DNA from: Pseudalkalibacillus salsuginis
Lineage (GTDB): Bacteria; Bacillota; Bacilli; Bacillales; Fictibacillaceae
Reading direction: 5' to 3'
Length of the DNA: 64,000 nt
Assembly: GCF_021646685.1 (NCBI RefSeq)
Contig: NZ_JAKJHW010000005.1
Coordinates: forward strand, 186,001-250,000
Numbering within the stretch: position 1 is the first letter of the stretch; the number at the start of each line of letters is the position of its first letter. The translations under genes and the position numbers were made by a program. Under the pieces are notes generated by a model. The model made no database searches. It was given only the letters and a program-made list of their open reading frames with translations, and had not been told where the DNA came from. Of this stretch, positions 53,609-64,000 are shown one piece after another.

Positions 53609-55826
53609 AGCTGAGCGGTAGTGTGATCGTCACTTTTGTCCCTTTATCCAATTCACTCTCAATCGAAATGGAACCGTGGTGGTTCTCGATGATTTTATTG
53701 CAAATCATCATGCCAAGCCCTGTGCCTTTTTCCTTTGTCGTATAAAACGGCTCTCCGACGTTTGATAGTTTCTCTTCTGGTATTCCACACCCTTCATCAA
53801 TAAATGAAATCGTGACTGAGTCCTTATAGCTGATTGTTCTGATCACAAGAAGGCCACCGCTGGATTCCATCGATTCGATCGCATTTTTCATCAGGTTGAT
53901 GAAGACTTGTTTCATCTGGTCTGCTTCACAGTTCACAATCAAGACTGAATCGAAATCCAAAAGGAGTTGGATATTGTAGAGGTTTGCCTGAGCCTCCAAT
54001 AGTGATGTCGCCTCTTTTAAAATCTTTGAAATATCATTCGGTTTAACATTGCGAGGCTGTGGTTTGGCAAGCATCATAAATTCCCCGACAATCGTATTGA
54101 TCCGTTCGAGCTCGGACAGCATGATGTCATAGTACTCAAGATTTTCATCAGCAGCATTGGCTTTAAGTAAATGAGTGAACCCTTTTAACGAGGTAAGCGG
54201 GTTCCTGATTTCGTGTGCGATTCCTGCAGCAAGCTCTCCGAGTACTGCCAACTTTTCTGATTTCCGTAAAAAATCCTCTGTCTGTTTCCTTTCAGTGATA
54301 TCGCGTGAGATCGTAACAAACGATTCGACTTCATTCTTTTGATTGAGGACGACTGTACCGTAACATTCTAAAACAACCCAATTTCCATCCGCATTTTTTA
54401 CACGGAATTCTATTTTGGATGAATCCTTTGTCTGCTTCATGTTGACAATCGATTGTATGACAGCCCCCAGATCTTCAGGATGAATGACTTTCGTCCACTC
54501 CATATCCTTGAACCCCCCCGCATTATAACCAAGAATCATTTTATGAGAAGGGGAGGAATACAGGATTTGACCATTCGGACGGAAAACATTGATGAGATCC
54601 ATCGTATGTTCCGTGATGATCCGGTAATGTTCATTTTGTTTTCTTAAAGCTTCCTGAGCGATTTTTTGCTTGTTGATATCCCTTGTGATGGCAGAATATC
54701 CGATAATATTGCCCTCTTCATCCTCTAACGGAGAAAGTGTCACGCTTGCATAGAAATTAGACCCATCCTTTGTAATCCTTGTTGTTTCGATAGAAGTGAA
54801 TTTATTGCCTTTTTTGACTTCTTTTAAAATTTGGCCGTACTCGTCCTTGTATTCCTCAGGTATATACGGAACTTTTTTACCGATCAGTTCCCCGGCTTTC
54901 CACCCATAAAAGCTTTCAAAAGTCGGGTTTGCGTTGACCAATTGGTCGTCCATATCAAAAATTGCAATCGAATCGGCGGAATGATGGATCATAGAGGCCA
55001 AACGATCTTTCAATAGATGGAGCTCTTTTTCGCTTTTCTTCTGCTGAGTGATGTCATGAATAATTCCGTAGATACTATGGACTTCATCGTCAACGATGAT
55101 TGGGATATTGGTGACCTGGACTTTCACAGGGTGACCATCCTTATGAAAAACGGTTGTTTCGAAGTCGAGGATTTTACCGTCCCTTGTTTGATCGAAAAAG
55201 TCTTTAACTTTTTCTCTTTCTTCTGGAGCGGACAACTGGATAAAACAGGAGCTGATCAGCTCATTTTCCGTATAGCCGCAAATAGAAAGCACAGCTGGAT
55301 TGACAAAAAGAAATTTACCTTCCTTATTCAAAGTAAAAATGCCATCAGGATGATATTTGAAGAGAGTACGAAAGTAATATTCCCTTTCCTTCAATTGGTT
55401 TTCCGTTTCCTTTTTCTTGCTAATGTCGACACAAAAACCTTGAAGTTGTTTAACTTTTCCTTCTTCGCCGTAAATGGGCGTCACGGCGCCTAAAAATGGA
55501 ATGCCATTCCATTGCTCCTCGTATGTAATGGTCTTCCCTTCCCACGCGCTGACAGATGAAAGGATCTTTTTAAGTGTATGGTTCGTAGGCAGGCATTCTT
55601 CAAGATCTTTTCCTTCTATATCAGATTGCTGACAACCGAACTTTCTCAACAAATTTCCCTGGCAATTGACAAACCTGTATGTAGATTTTGATTTTTCGAC
55701 GGTGAACGTCATGCTATCCTGTATGTGATCCTCGGTTTCCAATTCCTCCGCTCTCCTTAAGATATAATCCTCACTATTACCGTTGTTTTGTTGATAAATA
55801 GAGGTATTTGGATATAAAGGGTACAT
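53589..55826 (-). CDS. Four-PAS sensor histidine kinase
   Basis: 745 residues from ATG 55826, which has GCGGAGGATC 7 bases upstream; the longer frame from 55946 is an unsupported hydrophobic extension. PAS domains at about 40-140, 145-265, 275-390 and 395-510. HisKA with phospho-acceptor His538 in GIAHEIRNP, N-box QVFINLMKNAIES, G-box DEGCGIPEEKL, F-box GEPFYTT and GTGLGM. No membrane segment in the chosen form. Sequence is close to the 12022 kinase in the transmitter part (for example LTSLKGF and QANLYNIQ), so both may feed Spo0F. No partner regulator nearby. Its last residues (KAESP) are encoded by R1 copy 9. Confidence 0.88.
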   Translation of the reverse strand: MYPLYPNTSIYQQNNGNSEDYILRRAEELETEDHIQDSMTFTVEKSKSTYRFVNCQGNLLRKFGCQQSDIEGKDLEECLPTNHTLKKILSSVSAWEGKTITYEEQWNGIPFLGAVTPIYGEEGKVKQLQGFCVDISKKKETENQLKEREYYFRTLFKYHPDGIFTLNKEGKFLFVNPAVLSICGYTENELISSCFIQLSAPEEREKVKDFFDQTRDGKILDFETTVFHKDGHPVKVQVTNIPIIVDDEVHSIYGIIHDITQQKKSEKELHLLKDRLASMIHHSADSIAIFDMDDQLVNANPTFESFYGWKAGELIGKKVPYIPEEYKDEYGQILKEVKKGNKFTSIETTRITKDGSNFYASVTLSPLEDEEGNIIGYSAITRDINKQKIAQEALRKQNEHYRIITEHTMDLINVFRPNGQILYSSPSHKMILGYNAGGFKDMEWTKVIHPEDLGAVIQSIVNMKQTKDSSKIEFRVKNADGNWVVLECYGTVVLNQKNEVESFVTISRDITERKQTEDFLRKSEKLAVLGELAAGIAHEIRNPLTSLKGFTHLLKANAADENLEYYDIMLSELERINTIVGEFMMLAKPQPRNVKPNDISKILKEATSLLEAQANLYNIQLLLDFDSVLIVNCEADQMKQVFINLMKNAIESMESSGGLLVIRTISYKDSVTISFIDEGCGIPEEKLSNVGEPFYTTKEKGTGLGMMICNKIIENHHGSISIESELDKGTKVTITLPLSLKAESP

Positions 55827-56047
55827 GATGATCCTCCGCTCATTATTTACTAGGAGAGTGATTACAACAATCTCCATTATCCAGCAAATCAAAACAAATT
55901 TTGTGAAAATAGGTGTACCTCGTAATAAATTCATTATAAATAACAAATTTCCTCCGTCAAAACTCGATTTTCCCCTTTAATTGGAAGAAATGTCTAATCC
56001 AAAGTAGACATGCATACGTTGGAGTATGGGCAAAGGGGGCGGACGAC

Positions 56048-56599
56048 TTGAGCACTGAACTCATTGGTGAATTGATCACACTTATCATCATGGCAGCTGC
56101 CTTAGGTATGGATGCGTTTTCGATGGGGTTAGGGATGGGTATGATTCAACTTAGGCTTCGCCAGATTTGTAAAATCGGCCTCTTGATTGGGGTCTTCCAT
56201 ATGATCATGCCTCTTTTAGGAATGTCAATCGGTAAGCAGCTCAGTCTGCATTTTGGTAATCTTGCAACCTGGATTGGCGGTGGGCTGTTAATCGCTCTTG
56301 GTGTACAGATGATCCTCTCCTCTTTACGTTCAACGGATGGGCCGTTCATTACACCTAGAGGATTTGGTATATGGCTTTTCTCACTAAGTGTCAGTTTGGA
56401 CAGTTTTTCGGTCGGTCTCAGTCTCGGTATTTTCGGAGCCAAAGTGATCGTAACGATTCTTTTGTTTGGCATCATTAGTATGGGATTGACTTGGATGGGC
56501 CTTTTGATCGGAAGGAAAACCCAAAAATGGTTCGGTTCATACAGCGAGGCGTTAGGAGGATGTATTTTGTTATCCTTCGGGTTGAAGTTGATTTTTTAA
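56048..56599 (+). CDS. mntP: Putative manganese efflux pump MntP
   Basis: Membrane protein of 183 residues with six hydrophobic helices, MntP/YwlD family. Helix 1 carries Asp in [13 protein letters not shown], and helix 4 a second one in [10 protein letters not shown]; both are conserved acidic sites in the family and the pattern repeats, indicating internal duplication. Exports Mn2+ by family knowledge. TTG 56048 follows AAAGGGGGCGG by 8 bases. No Mn riboswitch (yybP-ykoY type) is visible in the short divergent gap. Neighbour ywlE follows after a terminator. Confidence 0.92.
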   Translation: MSTELIGELITLIIMAAALGMDAFSMGLGMGMIQLRLRQICKIGLLIGVFHMIMPLLGMSIGKQLSLHFGNLATWIGGGLLIALGVQMILSSLRSTDGPFITPRGFGIWLFSLSVSLDSFSVGLSLGIFGAKVIVTILLFGIISMGLTWMGLLIGRKTQKWFGSYSEALGGCILLSFGLKLIF

Positions 56600-56657
56600 T
56601 CCAGGTTCTGATTTCGATCATAAAAATAGATGAATTGAGCAGGACAACAAACAAAGG

Positions 56658-56689
56658 AAAAAACGAGTTCCTTACCGGGCTCGTTTTTT
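56658..56689 (+). terminator. Terminator of mntP
   Basis: AAAAAACGAG (56658-56667) pairs with CTCGTTTTTT (56680-56689), loop about 12 bases. T-run is part of the stem, as in many Bacillus terminators. Confidence 0.85.
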
Positions 56690-56892
56690 CATGGGAAGGC
56701 GTTGGCCAGATTCTGTTGATAGTGAAATTCGCGACACTAGCCATCGAATCCACATGTGGGGGCATGAGTTGTGAAAAATCTTACTACGTCCTTGTTGCCC
56801 AAAACATTGAAACGTCTTTCTGCATTCTATAAAATAAATAGTAGTTATAGTCGTGGTGAAAAATTGCCAAGCTAGCAATAGGAGGCATTTAA

Positions 56893-57483
56893 ATGAATAT
56901 ATTATTCGTATGTACTGGAAACACCTGTCGAAGTCCGATGGCAGAAGCGCTGTTGCGCCATTACTCCACTGGGAAGATTGAGGTACAATCAGCTGGGATA
57001 TATGCATCTTACGGAAGCCCGGCAAGTGCACAATCAATCGAGGTCTTGAAGGATGAAGGCATCCCATGTCATCATAAGTCACAGCCGCTTACCGAAGACT
57101 TGGCTGAATGGGCTGACCTGATCTTGACGATGACCTCCCAACACAAATATGTAATCATTTCCCAATTCCCTGATAAAATGGGGAAAGTGCATACGATCAA
57201 GGAACACGTCTCCAATCATAAAGGAACGCTCGACAAATTGGAAAGGATATACGACAAAATCGAACAGTTGAGAGTGGAAATCTATGATGTAGACGAAGGC
57301 GATAAAAACAGGCGAGCCCTTTCCGCTAAAATGAATGGACTGATCGAGGAAGCTGAAAAACTGGAACAGTCCATGCCTGTTATGGATGTCTCCGATCCAT
57401 TCGGCGGCACGAAAGAAACATATTGTCAAACGTTCAAGGAATTGGACGAACTTGTACAAAAATTGACTGAAAAATACAGTTGA
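56893..57483 (+). CDS. ywlE: Protein-arginine phosphatase YwlE (LMW phosphatase fold), with an extra insert
   Basis: Reverses McsB arginine phosphorylation. 196 residues. P-loop CTGNTCRS with nucleophile Cys7 and Arg13; Thr11 is present, the residue that favours phosphoarginine over phosphotyrosine. General acid Asp168 in SDPFGG. B. subtilis YwlE is 150 residues as I recall; here about 50 residues (roughly 112-162, with DKLERIYDKIEQLRVEI and LIEEAEKLEQS) are inserted between the TIKEHV helix and the acid loop, with coiled-coil character. AGGAGG SD before ATG 56893. Position between mntP and rpiB as in B. subtilis. Confidence 0.93.
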   Translation: MNILFVCTGNTCRSPMAEALLRHYSTGKIEVQSAGIYASYGSPASAQSIEVLKDEGIPCHHKSQPLTEDLAEWADLILTMTSQHKYVIISQFPDKMGKVHTIKEHVSNHKGTLDKLERIYDKIEQLRVEIYDVDEGDKNRRALSAKMNGLIEEAEKLEQSMPVMDVSDPFGGTKETYCQTFKELDELVQKLTEKYS

Positions 57484-57530
57484 AAAAGCAGTGGAAACCT
57501 GCGATAAACAAGATAAGGGAAACACAGAAG

Positions 57531-57559
57531 TTGAAACCTTCTTGACATCGTCTTACAAT
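57531..57559 (+). promoter_or_regulatory. Sigma-A promoter of rpiB
   Basis: TTGAAA (57531-57536), exactly 17 bases, TACAAT (57554-57559). It lies 38 bases before the rpiB ATG. Confidence 0.6.
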
Positions 57560-57596
57560 GAACACAAACATTCTTACACTGGAGGATTTTAATACC

Positions 57597-58040
57597 ATGA
57601 AAGTGGCAATCGGTAGTGATCATGCTGGGTACAAAATTAAGGAAGATATAAAAGAAGTCATGGATGATTTGAACATCCAATATGAAGATGTAGGGTGCGA
57701 TTGCGAAGATTCGGTCGATTATCCGGATTTCGCAGTGCCAGTAGCCGAGAAGGTGGCGAAGGGAGAAGTCGATAGAGGCATCTTGATCTGCGGTACGGGA
57801 ATCGGTATGTCGATTACAGCCAATAAAGTGGATGGTGTACGTTGTGCACTTGTCCATGATTTGTTCAGTGCGAAGGTTACTAGGCTTCATAATGATTCAA
57901 ACGTACTGGCAATGGGAGAGAGAATCATCGGACCTGGATTAGCAAAGGAAATCACTAAAGTTTGGCTTGAAACAGAATTCGAAGGTGGCCGTCACCAACG
58001 CCGCGTCAATAAAATGATGGAAGTAGAAGCAAAGGCTTAA
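57597..58040 (+). CDS. rpiB: Ribose-5-phosphate isomerase B
   Basis: Interconverts ribose-5-phosphate and ribulose-5-phosphate; 147 residues. N-terminus KVAIGSDHAGYK, active-site Cys64 region in GILICGTGIGMSI, HDLFSAKVTRLHND, and EGGRHQRRV near the end, the RpiB/LacAB pattern. ATG 57597 with GGAGG 11 bases upstream; the frame opens farther upstream but begins inside the promoter. Followed by ywlG after 39 bases, probably the same operon. Confidence 0.93.
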   Translation: MKVAIGSDHAGYKIKEDIKEVMDDLNIQYEDVGCDCEDSVDYPDFAVPVAEKVAKGEVDRGILICGTGIGMSITANKVDGVRCALVHDLFSAKVTRLHNDSNVLAMGERIIGPGLAKEITKVWLETEFEGGRHQRRVNKMMEVEAKA

Positions 58041-58079
58041 CGTTTTACCCATAGAGGGGAAAAAGAAAGGAAGATTGGA

Positions 58080-58652
58080 ATGGACGAATCACTGTATCAG
58101 ATTCAACCCCGGCTCGTAGAAGCCCTGAATGAACTCGATAAAGCCATCTCGCTTTCTGCAAGTCATTTATTGGTCGTTGGGGCTAGTACGAGCGAAGTGG
58201 TTGGAGAAGCAATAGGAACGTCAGGCACGATGGATGTGGCGCATCAACTTTTTGAGGGAATCATCGAATTTCAGAAAAGGACGAATGTCAATATTGCTTT
58301 CCAATGCTGTGAACATTTGAATCGAGCATTAGTGATGGAACGTCAGACAGCGTTAGATCGAGGGTATGAGCCTGTGACAGTTGTTCCGGTCCGATCCGCA
58401 GGCGGTGCGTTGCCGACCTACGCTTATCACCATTTGAAAGATCCTGTCATCATCGAGCATATTAAAGCTGACGCAGGGATTGATATCGGTGACACATTTA
58501 TTGGAATGCACCTGAAGCATGTTGCAGTTCCAGTTCGATCTTCTGTAAAATCTATCGGCCATGCCCATGTGACCCTAGCCAGAACCCGTCCGAAATTGAT
58601 TGGCGGAGAGCGGGCAGTCTATCCGGCCAAAGAAGAAATCTCATATAAATAG
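58080..58652 (+). CDS. ywlG: YwlG family protein (TIGR01440, UPF0340)
   Basis: 190 residues, recognised from [45 protein letters not shown] and [10 protein letters not shown]. Cytosolic, alpha/beta, function unknown. Located between rpiB and glyA as in B. subtilis. ATG 58080 with AAAGGAAG before it. A terminator follows, then the split R1 element. Confidence 0.92.
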   Translation: MDESLYQIQPRLVEALNELDKAISLSASHLLVVGASTSEVVGEAIGTSGTMDVAHQLFEGIIEFQKRTNVNIAFQCCEHLNRALVMERQTALDRGYEPVTVVPVRSAGGALPTYAYHHLKDPVIIEHIKADAGIDIGDTFIGMHLKHVAVPVRSSVKSIGHAHVTLARTRPKLIGGERAVYPAKEEISYK

Positions 58653-58667
58653 GTACGACGAAGGATT

Positions 58668-58704
58668 AGGTTGACTGCAACAAGTGCTGTGGTCGGCCTT
58701 TTTT
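58668..58704 (+). terminator. Terminator of ywlG
   Basis: AGGTTGAC (58668-58675) pairs with GTCGGCCT (58692-58699) through two G-T pairs; six Ts follow. Confidence 0.75.
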
Positions 58705-58746
58705 AAAGGAAAAGTAAGTATAAGAATTTTGGTTGCGGTGAAGAAA

Positions 58747-59172
58747 TGTCTAGCTCACCGCCCAACCACTAGGATCACTTCAGTCCTCCTGCGGCGGCCG
58801 ACACATTGATTTAGTTCGAAGTGTTTGCCCACGCAGAACCGAACTTTTTTTGGTTCATAAGACCTTTATGAGGCACTTACAACGCGAAAAACCTATCTTA
58901 AGGTACTCATAAGACCTTGATGGAGCACTTACAACACAAAAAAACGATCCTAAGGTACTCATAAGACCTTTATGAGGCACTTACAACGCGAAAAACCGAT
59001 CTTAAGGTACTCATAAGACCTTGATGGAGCACTTACAACACGAAAAACCGATCCTAAGGTACTCATAAGACCTTTATGAAGCACTTACAACGCGAAAAAC
59101 CGACCTTTAGAGCCTCCTCGTCGGACTTCCAGTGACCTTCGTGGCTGAACAGGGCGTTTTCGCTTTTCTTTA
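58747..59172 (+). repeat. R1 dispersed repeat, copy 10, split by a tandem array
   Basis: The 5' part TGTCTAGCTCACCGCCC to GAACCGAAC-TTTTTTTGGTTC is 58747-58856. The 3' part GAGCCTCCTCGTCGG to GCGTTTTCGCTTTTCTTT is 59110-59172. The 52-bp array described below interrupts exactly where the GGTTCGAGCC joint should be. Confidence 0.88.
58857..59109 (+). repeat. Five 52-bp tandem units in A-B-A-B-A order
   Basis: Units begin at 58857, 58909, 58961, 59013 and 59065. Common text: ATAAGACCTT, GCACTTACAAC, GCGAAAAACC, TAAGGTACTC. Units 1, 3, 5 have TTTATGAGG; units 2 and 4 have TTGATGGAG, so the repeated period is 104 bp. No ORF of interest. Confidence 0.93.
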
Positions 59173-59395
59173 ATTTAGGAGGATGGAATTCAGTATCTCC
59201 CTCACAAAAATTGTAAATTATCTCCACAAACGGACATCCCCCTGAACCCGAACGTAGAAAGTAAGCCCTTTTATTTTACAATCCTATGAAATTTCAAAGA
59301 AATAAACCGTTTATCGTTACGAGACAATAGTAATAATGATAAAATGAAATCATTGTTTTTGAAAAAAGTATAGAGGTCAGTAAAGGAGTGGAACC

Positions 59396-60631
59396 ATGGA
59401 TCAACTTAAGAATCAAGATACGGTCGTATTCGATGCGATTCAAGATGAGTTAGGTCGGCAGCGTAATAAAATCGAATTGATTGCATCTGAAAACTTTGTC
59501 AGCAAAGCAGTAATGGAAGCTCAAGGATCTGTTCTTACTAACAAATATGCAGAGGGTTATCCTGGTCGTCGTTATTATGGTGGCTGTGAGTATGTCGATG
59601 TCGTGGAAAACCTTGCGAGAGAACGGGCGATGCAGCTATTTGGTGCTGAACACGTCAATGTACAACCACATTCTGGTGCTCAAGCCAACATGGCCGTTTA
59701 TTTCACCATTTTAGAGCAAGGTGACACAGTATTAGGGATGAATCTATCTCATGGTGGACATCTAACACATGGTAGTCCAGTAAACTTCAGTGGTGCCCAA
59801 TACAATTTCGTCGAGTATGGTGTCGATGAAGAAACCCATACGATCCAGTATGATAAAGTGCTGGAATTAGCAAAAGAGCATAAACCGAAGTTGATCGTAG
59901 CTGGCGCGAGTGCTTACCCGCGTGAAATCGACTTTAAAAGATTCAGGGAGATTGCAGATGAAGTCGATGCATACTTGATGGTTGATATGGCTCATATTGC
60001 TGGTCTTGTTGCGACAGGCCATCATCAGAGCCCGGTTCCTCATGCACACTTCGTGACGACCACGACGCATAAAACGTTGCGCGGACCTCGTGGCGGGATG
60101 ATCTTATGTAAAGAGGAATTTGGAAAGAAAATCGATAAATCGATTTTCCCTGGAATCCAGGGTGGTCCGCTCATGCATGTGATCGCTGCAAAAGCAGTCG
60201 CTTTCGGGGAAGCATTGAAAGATGACTTCAAGGCTTATTCACAAAGAGTCATTGATAATGCGCGCGCATTAGGTGAGGCTTTGAAAGAAGAAGGACTATC
60301 ACTCGTATCAGGCGGTACAGACAATCACCTGTTGCTCGTTGATGTCCGTAACATGAACGTGACAGGGAAGGTTGCAGAAAGGGCTCTTGATGACATCGGG
60401 ATTACAACGAATAAAAATACGATTCCTTTCGATCCTGAAAGTCCATTTGTGACAAGCGGTCTTCGTATCGGTACAGCAGCCGTCACATCAAGAGGCTTTA
60501 CAGCGGATGATATGAGGGAGATTGCTTCCATCATTTCATTAGTACTTAGCAACCCGGAAGATGAAGAGACGAAAACAGCGACTAAAGAACGTGTTAACAA
60601 ACTCTCTTCCAAGTATTCATTGTATGAATAA
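59396..60631 (+). CDS. glyA: Serine hydroxymethyltransferase
   Basis: PLP enzyme converting serine plus tetrahydrofolate to glycine and 5,10-methylene-THF. 411 residues. PLP Lys226 in [35 protein letters not shown] and C-terminal [16 protein letters not shown] 59396 with AAAGGAG 6 bases upstream. A single CCGAACGT near 59248 could be a lone PurBox, weak evidence. Ends in a clear terminator. Position between ywlG and upp is conserved. Confidence 0.97.
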   Translation: MDQLKNQDTVVFDAIQDELGRQRNKIELIASENFVSKAVMEAQGSVLTNKYAEGYPGRRYYGGCEYVDVVENLARERAMQLFGAEHVNVQPHSGAQANMAVYFTILEQGDTVLGMNLSHGGHLTHGSPVNFSGAQYNFVEYGVDEETHTIQYDKVLELAKEHKPKLIVAGASAYPREIDFKRFREIADEVDAYLMVDMAHIAGLVATGHHQSPVPHAHFVTTTTHKTLRGPRGGMILCKEEFGKKIDKSIFPGIQGGPLMHVIAAKAVAFGEALKDDFKAYSQRVIDNARALGEALKEEGLSLVSGGTDNHLLLVDVRNMNVTGKVAERALDDIGITTNKNTIPFDPESPFVTSGLRIGTAAVTSRGFTADDMREIASIISLVLSNPEDEETKTATKERVNKLSSKYSLYE

Positions 60632-60648
60632 AGCTTATTATTATAGGT

Positions 60649-60682
60649 GGGTGCCGGCAGCATGCTGGACACCCTCTTTTTT
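60649..60682 (+). terminator. Terminator of glyA
   Basis: GGGTG-CC-GGCAG (60649-60660) pairs with CTG-GA-CACCC (to about 60673) and a T-tract follows. Confidence 0.8.
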
Positions 60683-60732
60683 TATGGAGTCCGATGCCCC
60701 GTTTACTGGCTGGAGCAATCAGCCTGTGATCG

Positions 60733-60840
60733 GTGCAATAAACAGTGGAAGCGTACAATTATGCACCTGATCGCGTGATTATTTTAAAAACAGTGCAATC
60801 ACTACTAGAATTCGTGCAATTATTTTTAAAATCGTGCAAT
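60733..60840 (+). repeat. Second GTGCAAT phased array, about 20-bp period
   Basis: GTGCAAT or variants begin at 60733, 60753, 60775, 60793, 60814 and 60834, a mean near 20 bp. Same heptamer as the 7402 array 53 kb away, with unrelated bases between. The remaining gap to upp, to 61090, holds no gene I can support. Confidence 0.75.
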
Positions 60841-61091
60841 TCCATACTCAGAGATTGTTTTTCAGATGATTCAGGAGTTGAATTCAATGTAATAAAAGCC
60901 TCTAGGGTGAAATCACATCCAAAATGTCCGCAAAACGGCGAAAGTTCAACAATCTCTCTGGTTTACCTCCTGCTTGTTCGTCTTCTGATAAATTGGAACT
61001 GTTTTTTCTACCGGGACGATTTTCCTGATGAATCGTGTTGAACTCGTTCCCTTTTTTCTGTACAATTTGCGAGAGGCAAAAAACAATTAAG

Positions 61092-61124
61092 AGAGTTGTG
61101 CTGACAAAGGATTGAGACAACTCT
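61092..61124 (+). other. Hairpin just upstream of upp
   Basis: AGAGTTGT (61092-61099) pairs exactly with ACAACTCT (61117-61124), loop 17 bases, 33 bases before the ATG. It is followed by GATTTTA only. Could be an attenuator or a part of the leader. Confidence 0.4.
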
Positions 61125-61156
61125 GATTTTACATAAACTATAAGGAGAGAAGATGA

Positions 61157-61786
61157 ATGAGTAAAGTACACGTTCTTGAACACCCGCTGATTCAACACAA
61201 GATCACGTACATCCGAGATGAATCGACTGGAACGAAAGAATTCCGCGAGCTGGTCGATGAGGTTGCAGCGCTTATGGCTTTTGAAATCACCAGAGAACTC
61301 CCGTTACAGGAGGTAACTGTGAAAACACCTGTATCTGAAGCGAAGGCATATACGATTGCAGGGAAAAAGCTCGGTTTGGTACCGATCCTCCGTGCAGGCT
61401 TAGGAATGGTTGACGGAATTCTGAAACTGATCCCTGCCGCGAAAGTAGGGCATGTGGGATTGTATCGCGATCCTGATACCCTGCAGCCTGTAGAGTATTA
61501 TGTAAAGCTTCCAAGCGATGTAGAAGAACGAGAACTCATCGTGATCGATCCGATGCTTGCTACAGGTGGTTCTGCTGTTGCCGCAATCACTTCATTAAAA
61601 AAACGCGGTGCCCAAAACATCAAGCTGATGTGTCTGATTGCAGCCCCTGAAGGAGTGAAAATGGTTCAAGAAGCTCATCCAGATGTCGATATATACCTGG
61701 GGGCTATGGATGAATATTTGAATGAAAAAGGATATATCGTCCCAGGTTTAGGAGATGCCGGAGACCGTTTGTTCGGAACAAAATAG
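61157..61786 (+). CDS. upp: Uracil phosphoribosyltransferase
   Basis: Salvages uracil to UMP using PRPP. 209 residues, the exact Bacillus size. PRPP motif [13 protein letters not shown] (129-139), TGTKEFR near the N-terminus and the C-terminal uracil loop [16 protein letters not shown] 61157 with AAGGAGAG 6 bases before. Conserved location between glyA and atp operon. A hairpin precedes it. No strong terminator seen after it. Confidence 0.97.
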   Translation: MSKVHVLEHPLIQHKITYIRDESTGTKEFRELVDEVAALMAFEITRELPLQEVTVKTPVSEAKAYTIAGKKLGLVPILRAGLGMVDGILKLIPAAKVGHVGLYRDPDTLQPVEYYVKLPSDVEERELIVIDPMLATGGSAVAAITSLKKRGAQNIKLMCLIAAPEGVKMVQEAHPDVDIYLGAMDEYLNEKGYIVPGLGDAGDRLFGTK

Positions 61787-61858
61787 CTGTATTCTTACCG
61801 AGTAAAAAAAGGTTCAAAAAGTTTTCAAATCTTGCCATAATTTTAGCTTGTAACGCAA

Positions 61859-61887
61859 TTGACATGTACTAGTGGCTATAGTATTCT
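61859..61887 (+). promoter_or_regulatory. Sigma-A promoter of the atp operon
   Basis: TTGACA (61859-61864), 17 bases, TATTCT (61882-61887). A TATAGT lies within the spacer but would leave only 12 bases. About 150 bases before atpZ. Confidence 0.6.
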
Positions 61888-62038
61888 TACAAAGGATGTA
61901 TGATAAGGTTTTCATACCTAATATATCTACATTCTGGCAACTTATAAATCTCGTTCATTACTCCAGTTTATACTTAAACTTTATTAGTATAAGTATTCAT
62001 CTGAAACCTCAAAGCCAAGCCATTTACAAAGGAGTGCG

Positions 62039-62268
62039 ATGAAGATGCGCACTGGAAAACGTTCACCTCTCCACTCGATGGCATTGATGTCCGGCATTCT
62101 CTCTCAATTGGTTGGGTCGATACTTGTCGGCATTTTCGGTGGAATGTGGTTGGATCGTAGGTTTGGTACAGCTCCGTTTTTGATGATCGTTGGACTGTTC
62201 ATTGGTTTAGCAACAGGGGTATACGGGATGATCAAGTTAATTCAGCGCCATTTTGGAGAAGAGGAACA

Positions 62269-62272
<4 letters not shown>
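62039..62272 (+). CDS. atpZ: AtpZ (small AtpI-like membrane protein of the atp operon)
   Basis: 77 residues with two membrane helices (about 14-35 and 45-65) and the loop GGMWLDRRFGTAPF. Matches the AtpZ/ATPase_gene1 family. In an alkaliphilic Bacillus, AtpZ with AtpI was linked to Mg2+ uptake (from memory of Krulwich-lab work). Two ATGs (62039 and 62045) use AAAGGAG; I take the first. The stop overlaps atpI (ATGA), so the two are coupled. Confidence 0.85.
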
Positions 62273-63379
<1,107 letters not shown>

Positions 63380-63534
63380 GATGTTTAAACTGCAACGAAT
63401 GATGTCGAACTGTATCATAGCATGGCGTCATAAGTGATGTATTGAACAAACATTCAAGTCTATAACACTAGGAATAAGCCCATTTATGGGAAGAAATTAT
63501 AAACTAATCTATATTTCTCAAGGAGGAAATTTAA

Positions 63535-63747
<213 letters not shown>

Positions 63748-63831
63748 TAGTCAATAACTTTTCTGTAGCGTTACCATGGAGTTTTCATAATGGCGAAGTT
63801 CTATGTGGACCTCGCCATTCCTTATGTATGA

Positions 63832-64000
<169 letters not shown>

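Noticed and set aside
57542-57559. TTGACA...TACAAT as rpiB promoter
   Set aside because: Spacing is only 6 bases; the TTGAAA upstream gives exactly 17.
60902-61198. 98-codon minus-strand frame between glyA and upp
   Set aside because: The last 50 residues look protein-like, but there is no start or SD for them and the frame enters upp. Possibly a remnant; not called.

Overview
The window is a stretch of chromosome from a Gram-positive, endospore-forming Bacillaceae. The evidence is strong AAGGAGG-type ribosome sites with frequent GTG and TTG starts, the sporulation genes spo0F, spoIIR and pbpG, two PAS-type sporulation-like kinases, the RNA polymerase delta subunit, and gene order that follows the ori-proximal left arm of Bacillus subtilis (ywhD-pbpG-speE-speB, ywiB-argS, ywjE-fadF-acdA-rpoE-pyrG-ywjG-spo0F-fba-tal-murAB-glpX-rho-rpmE-tdk, prfA-prmC-spoIIR-ywlB-ywlC-mntP-ywlE-rpiB-ywlG-glyA-upp-atp). 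I see no rRNA, tRNA, CRISPR array, phage or transposase gene. The ATP synthase a and c subunits carry neutralophile, not alkaliphile, residues.

Layout. 1-7.6 kb: aerobic ribonucleotide reductase (nrdA cut by the window edge, nrdB), a DUF1992 protein, a secreted glycerophosphodiesterase, a purine permease under a PurR-type operator, and YwhD. 7.6-20 kb: class A penicillin-binding protein, spermidine synthase and agmatinase, a three-PAS histidine kinase behind a perfect Spo0A box, YwiB-ArgS, small membrane and hydrolase genes, a ZIP transporter and a cardiolipin synthase. 20-32.4 kb: a lipid-catabolism cluster behind a FadR-like operator (fadF, thiolase, 3-hydroxyacyl-CoA dehydrogenase, two acyl-CoA dehydrogenases, a MeaB GTPase, a TetR regulator and the fused B12-dependent isobutyryl-CoA mutase IcmF). 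Together these would take short and branched acyl-CoAs through beta-oxidation and carbon-skeleton rearrangement. 32.4-45 kb: rpoE, pyrG with a CTP-sensing leader, spo0F, fba, tal, murAB, glpX, rho, rpmE and tdk. 45-59 kb: two lipoproteins, CoA-disulfide reductase, prfA-prmC, spoIIR with a sigma-F promoter, ywlB, ywlC embedded in a DnaA-box cluster, a second multi-PAS kinase, mntP, ywlE, rpiB and ywlG. 59-64 kb: glyA, upp and the start of the atp operon (atpZ-I-B-E-F, the last cut by the window edge).

The unusual content lies between genes. A roughly 170-bp element (called R1 here) occurs ten times, always in the same orientation, including in gaps between convergent genes; one copy supplies the last codons and stop of a kinase gene. 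A second element (R2) has 10-bp inverted ends in one copy, and one R1 copy sits inside an R2. Four gaps hold arrays with a 20-21 bp period in which only a short core is conserved, and one R1 copy has been split by five 52-bp units arranged A-B-A-B-A. Three gaps carry long hairpin structures with no gene, one with a G-rich loop. Ten R1 copies and the phased arrays are the best candidates for something undescribed; whether they act as RNA, DNA sites or passive repeats cannot be decided from sequence alone.
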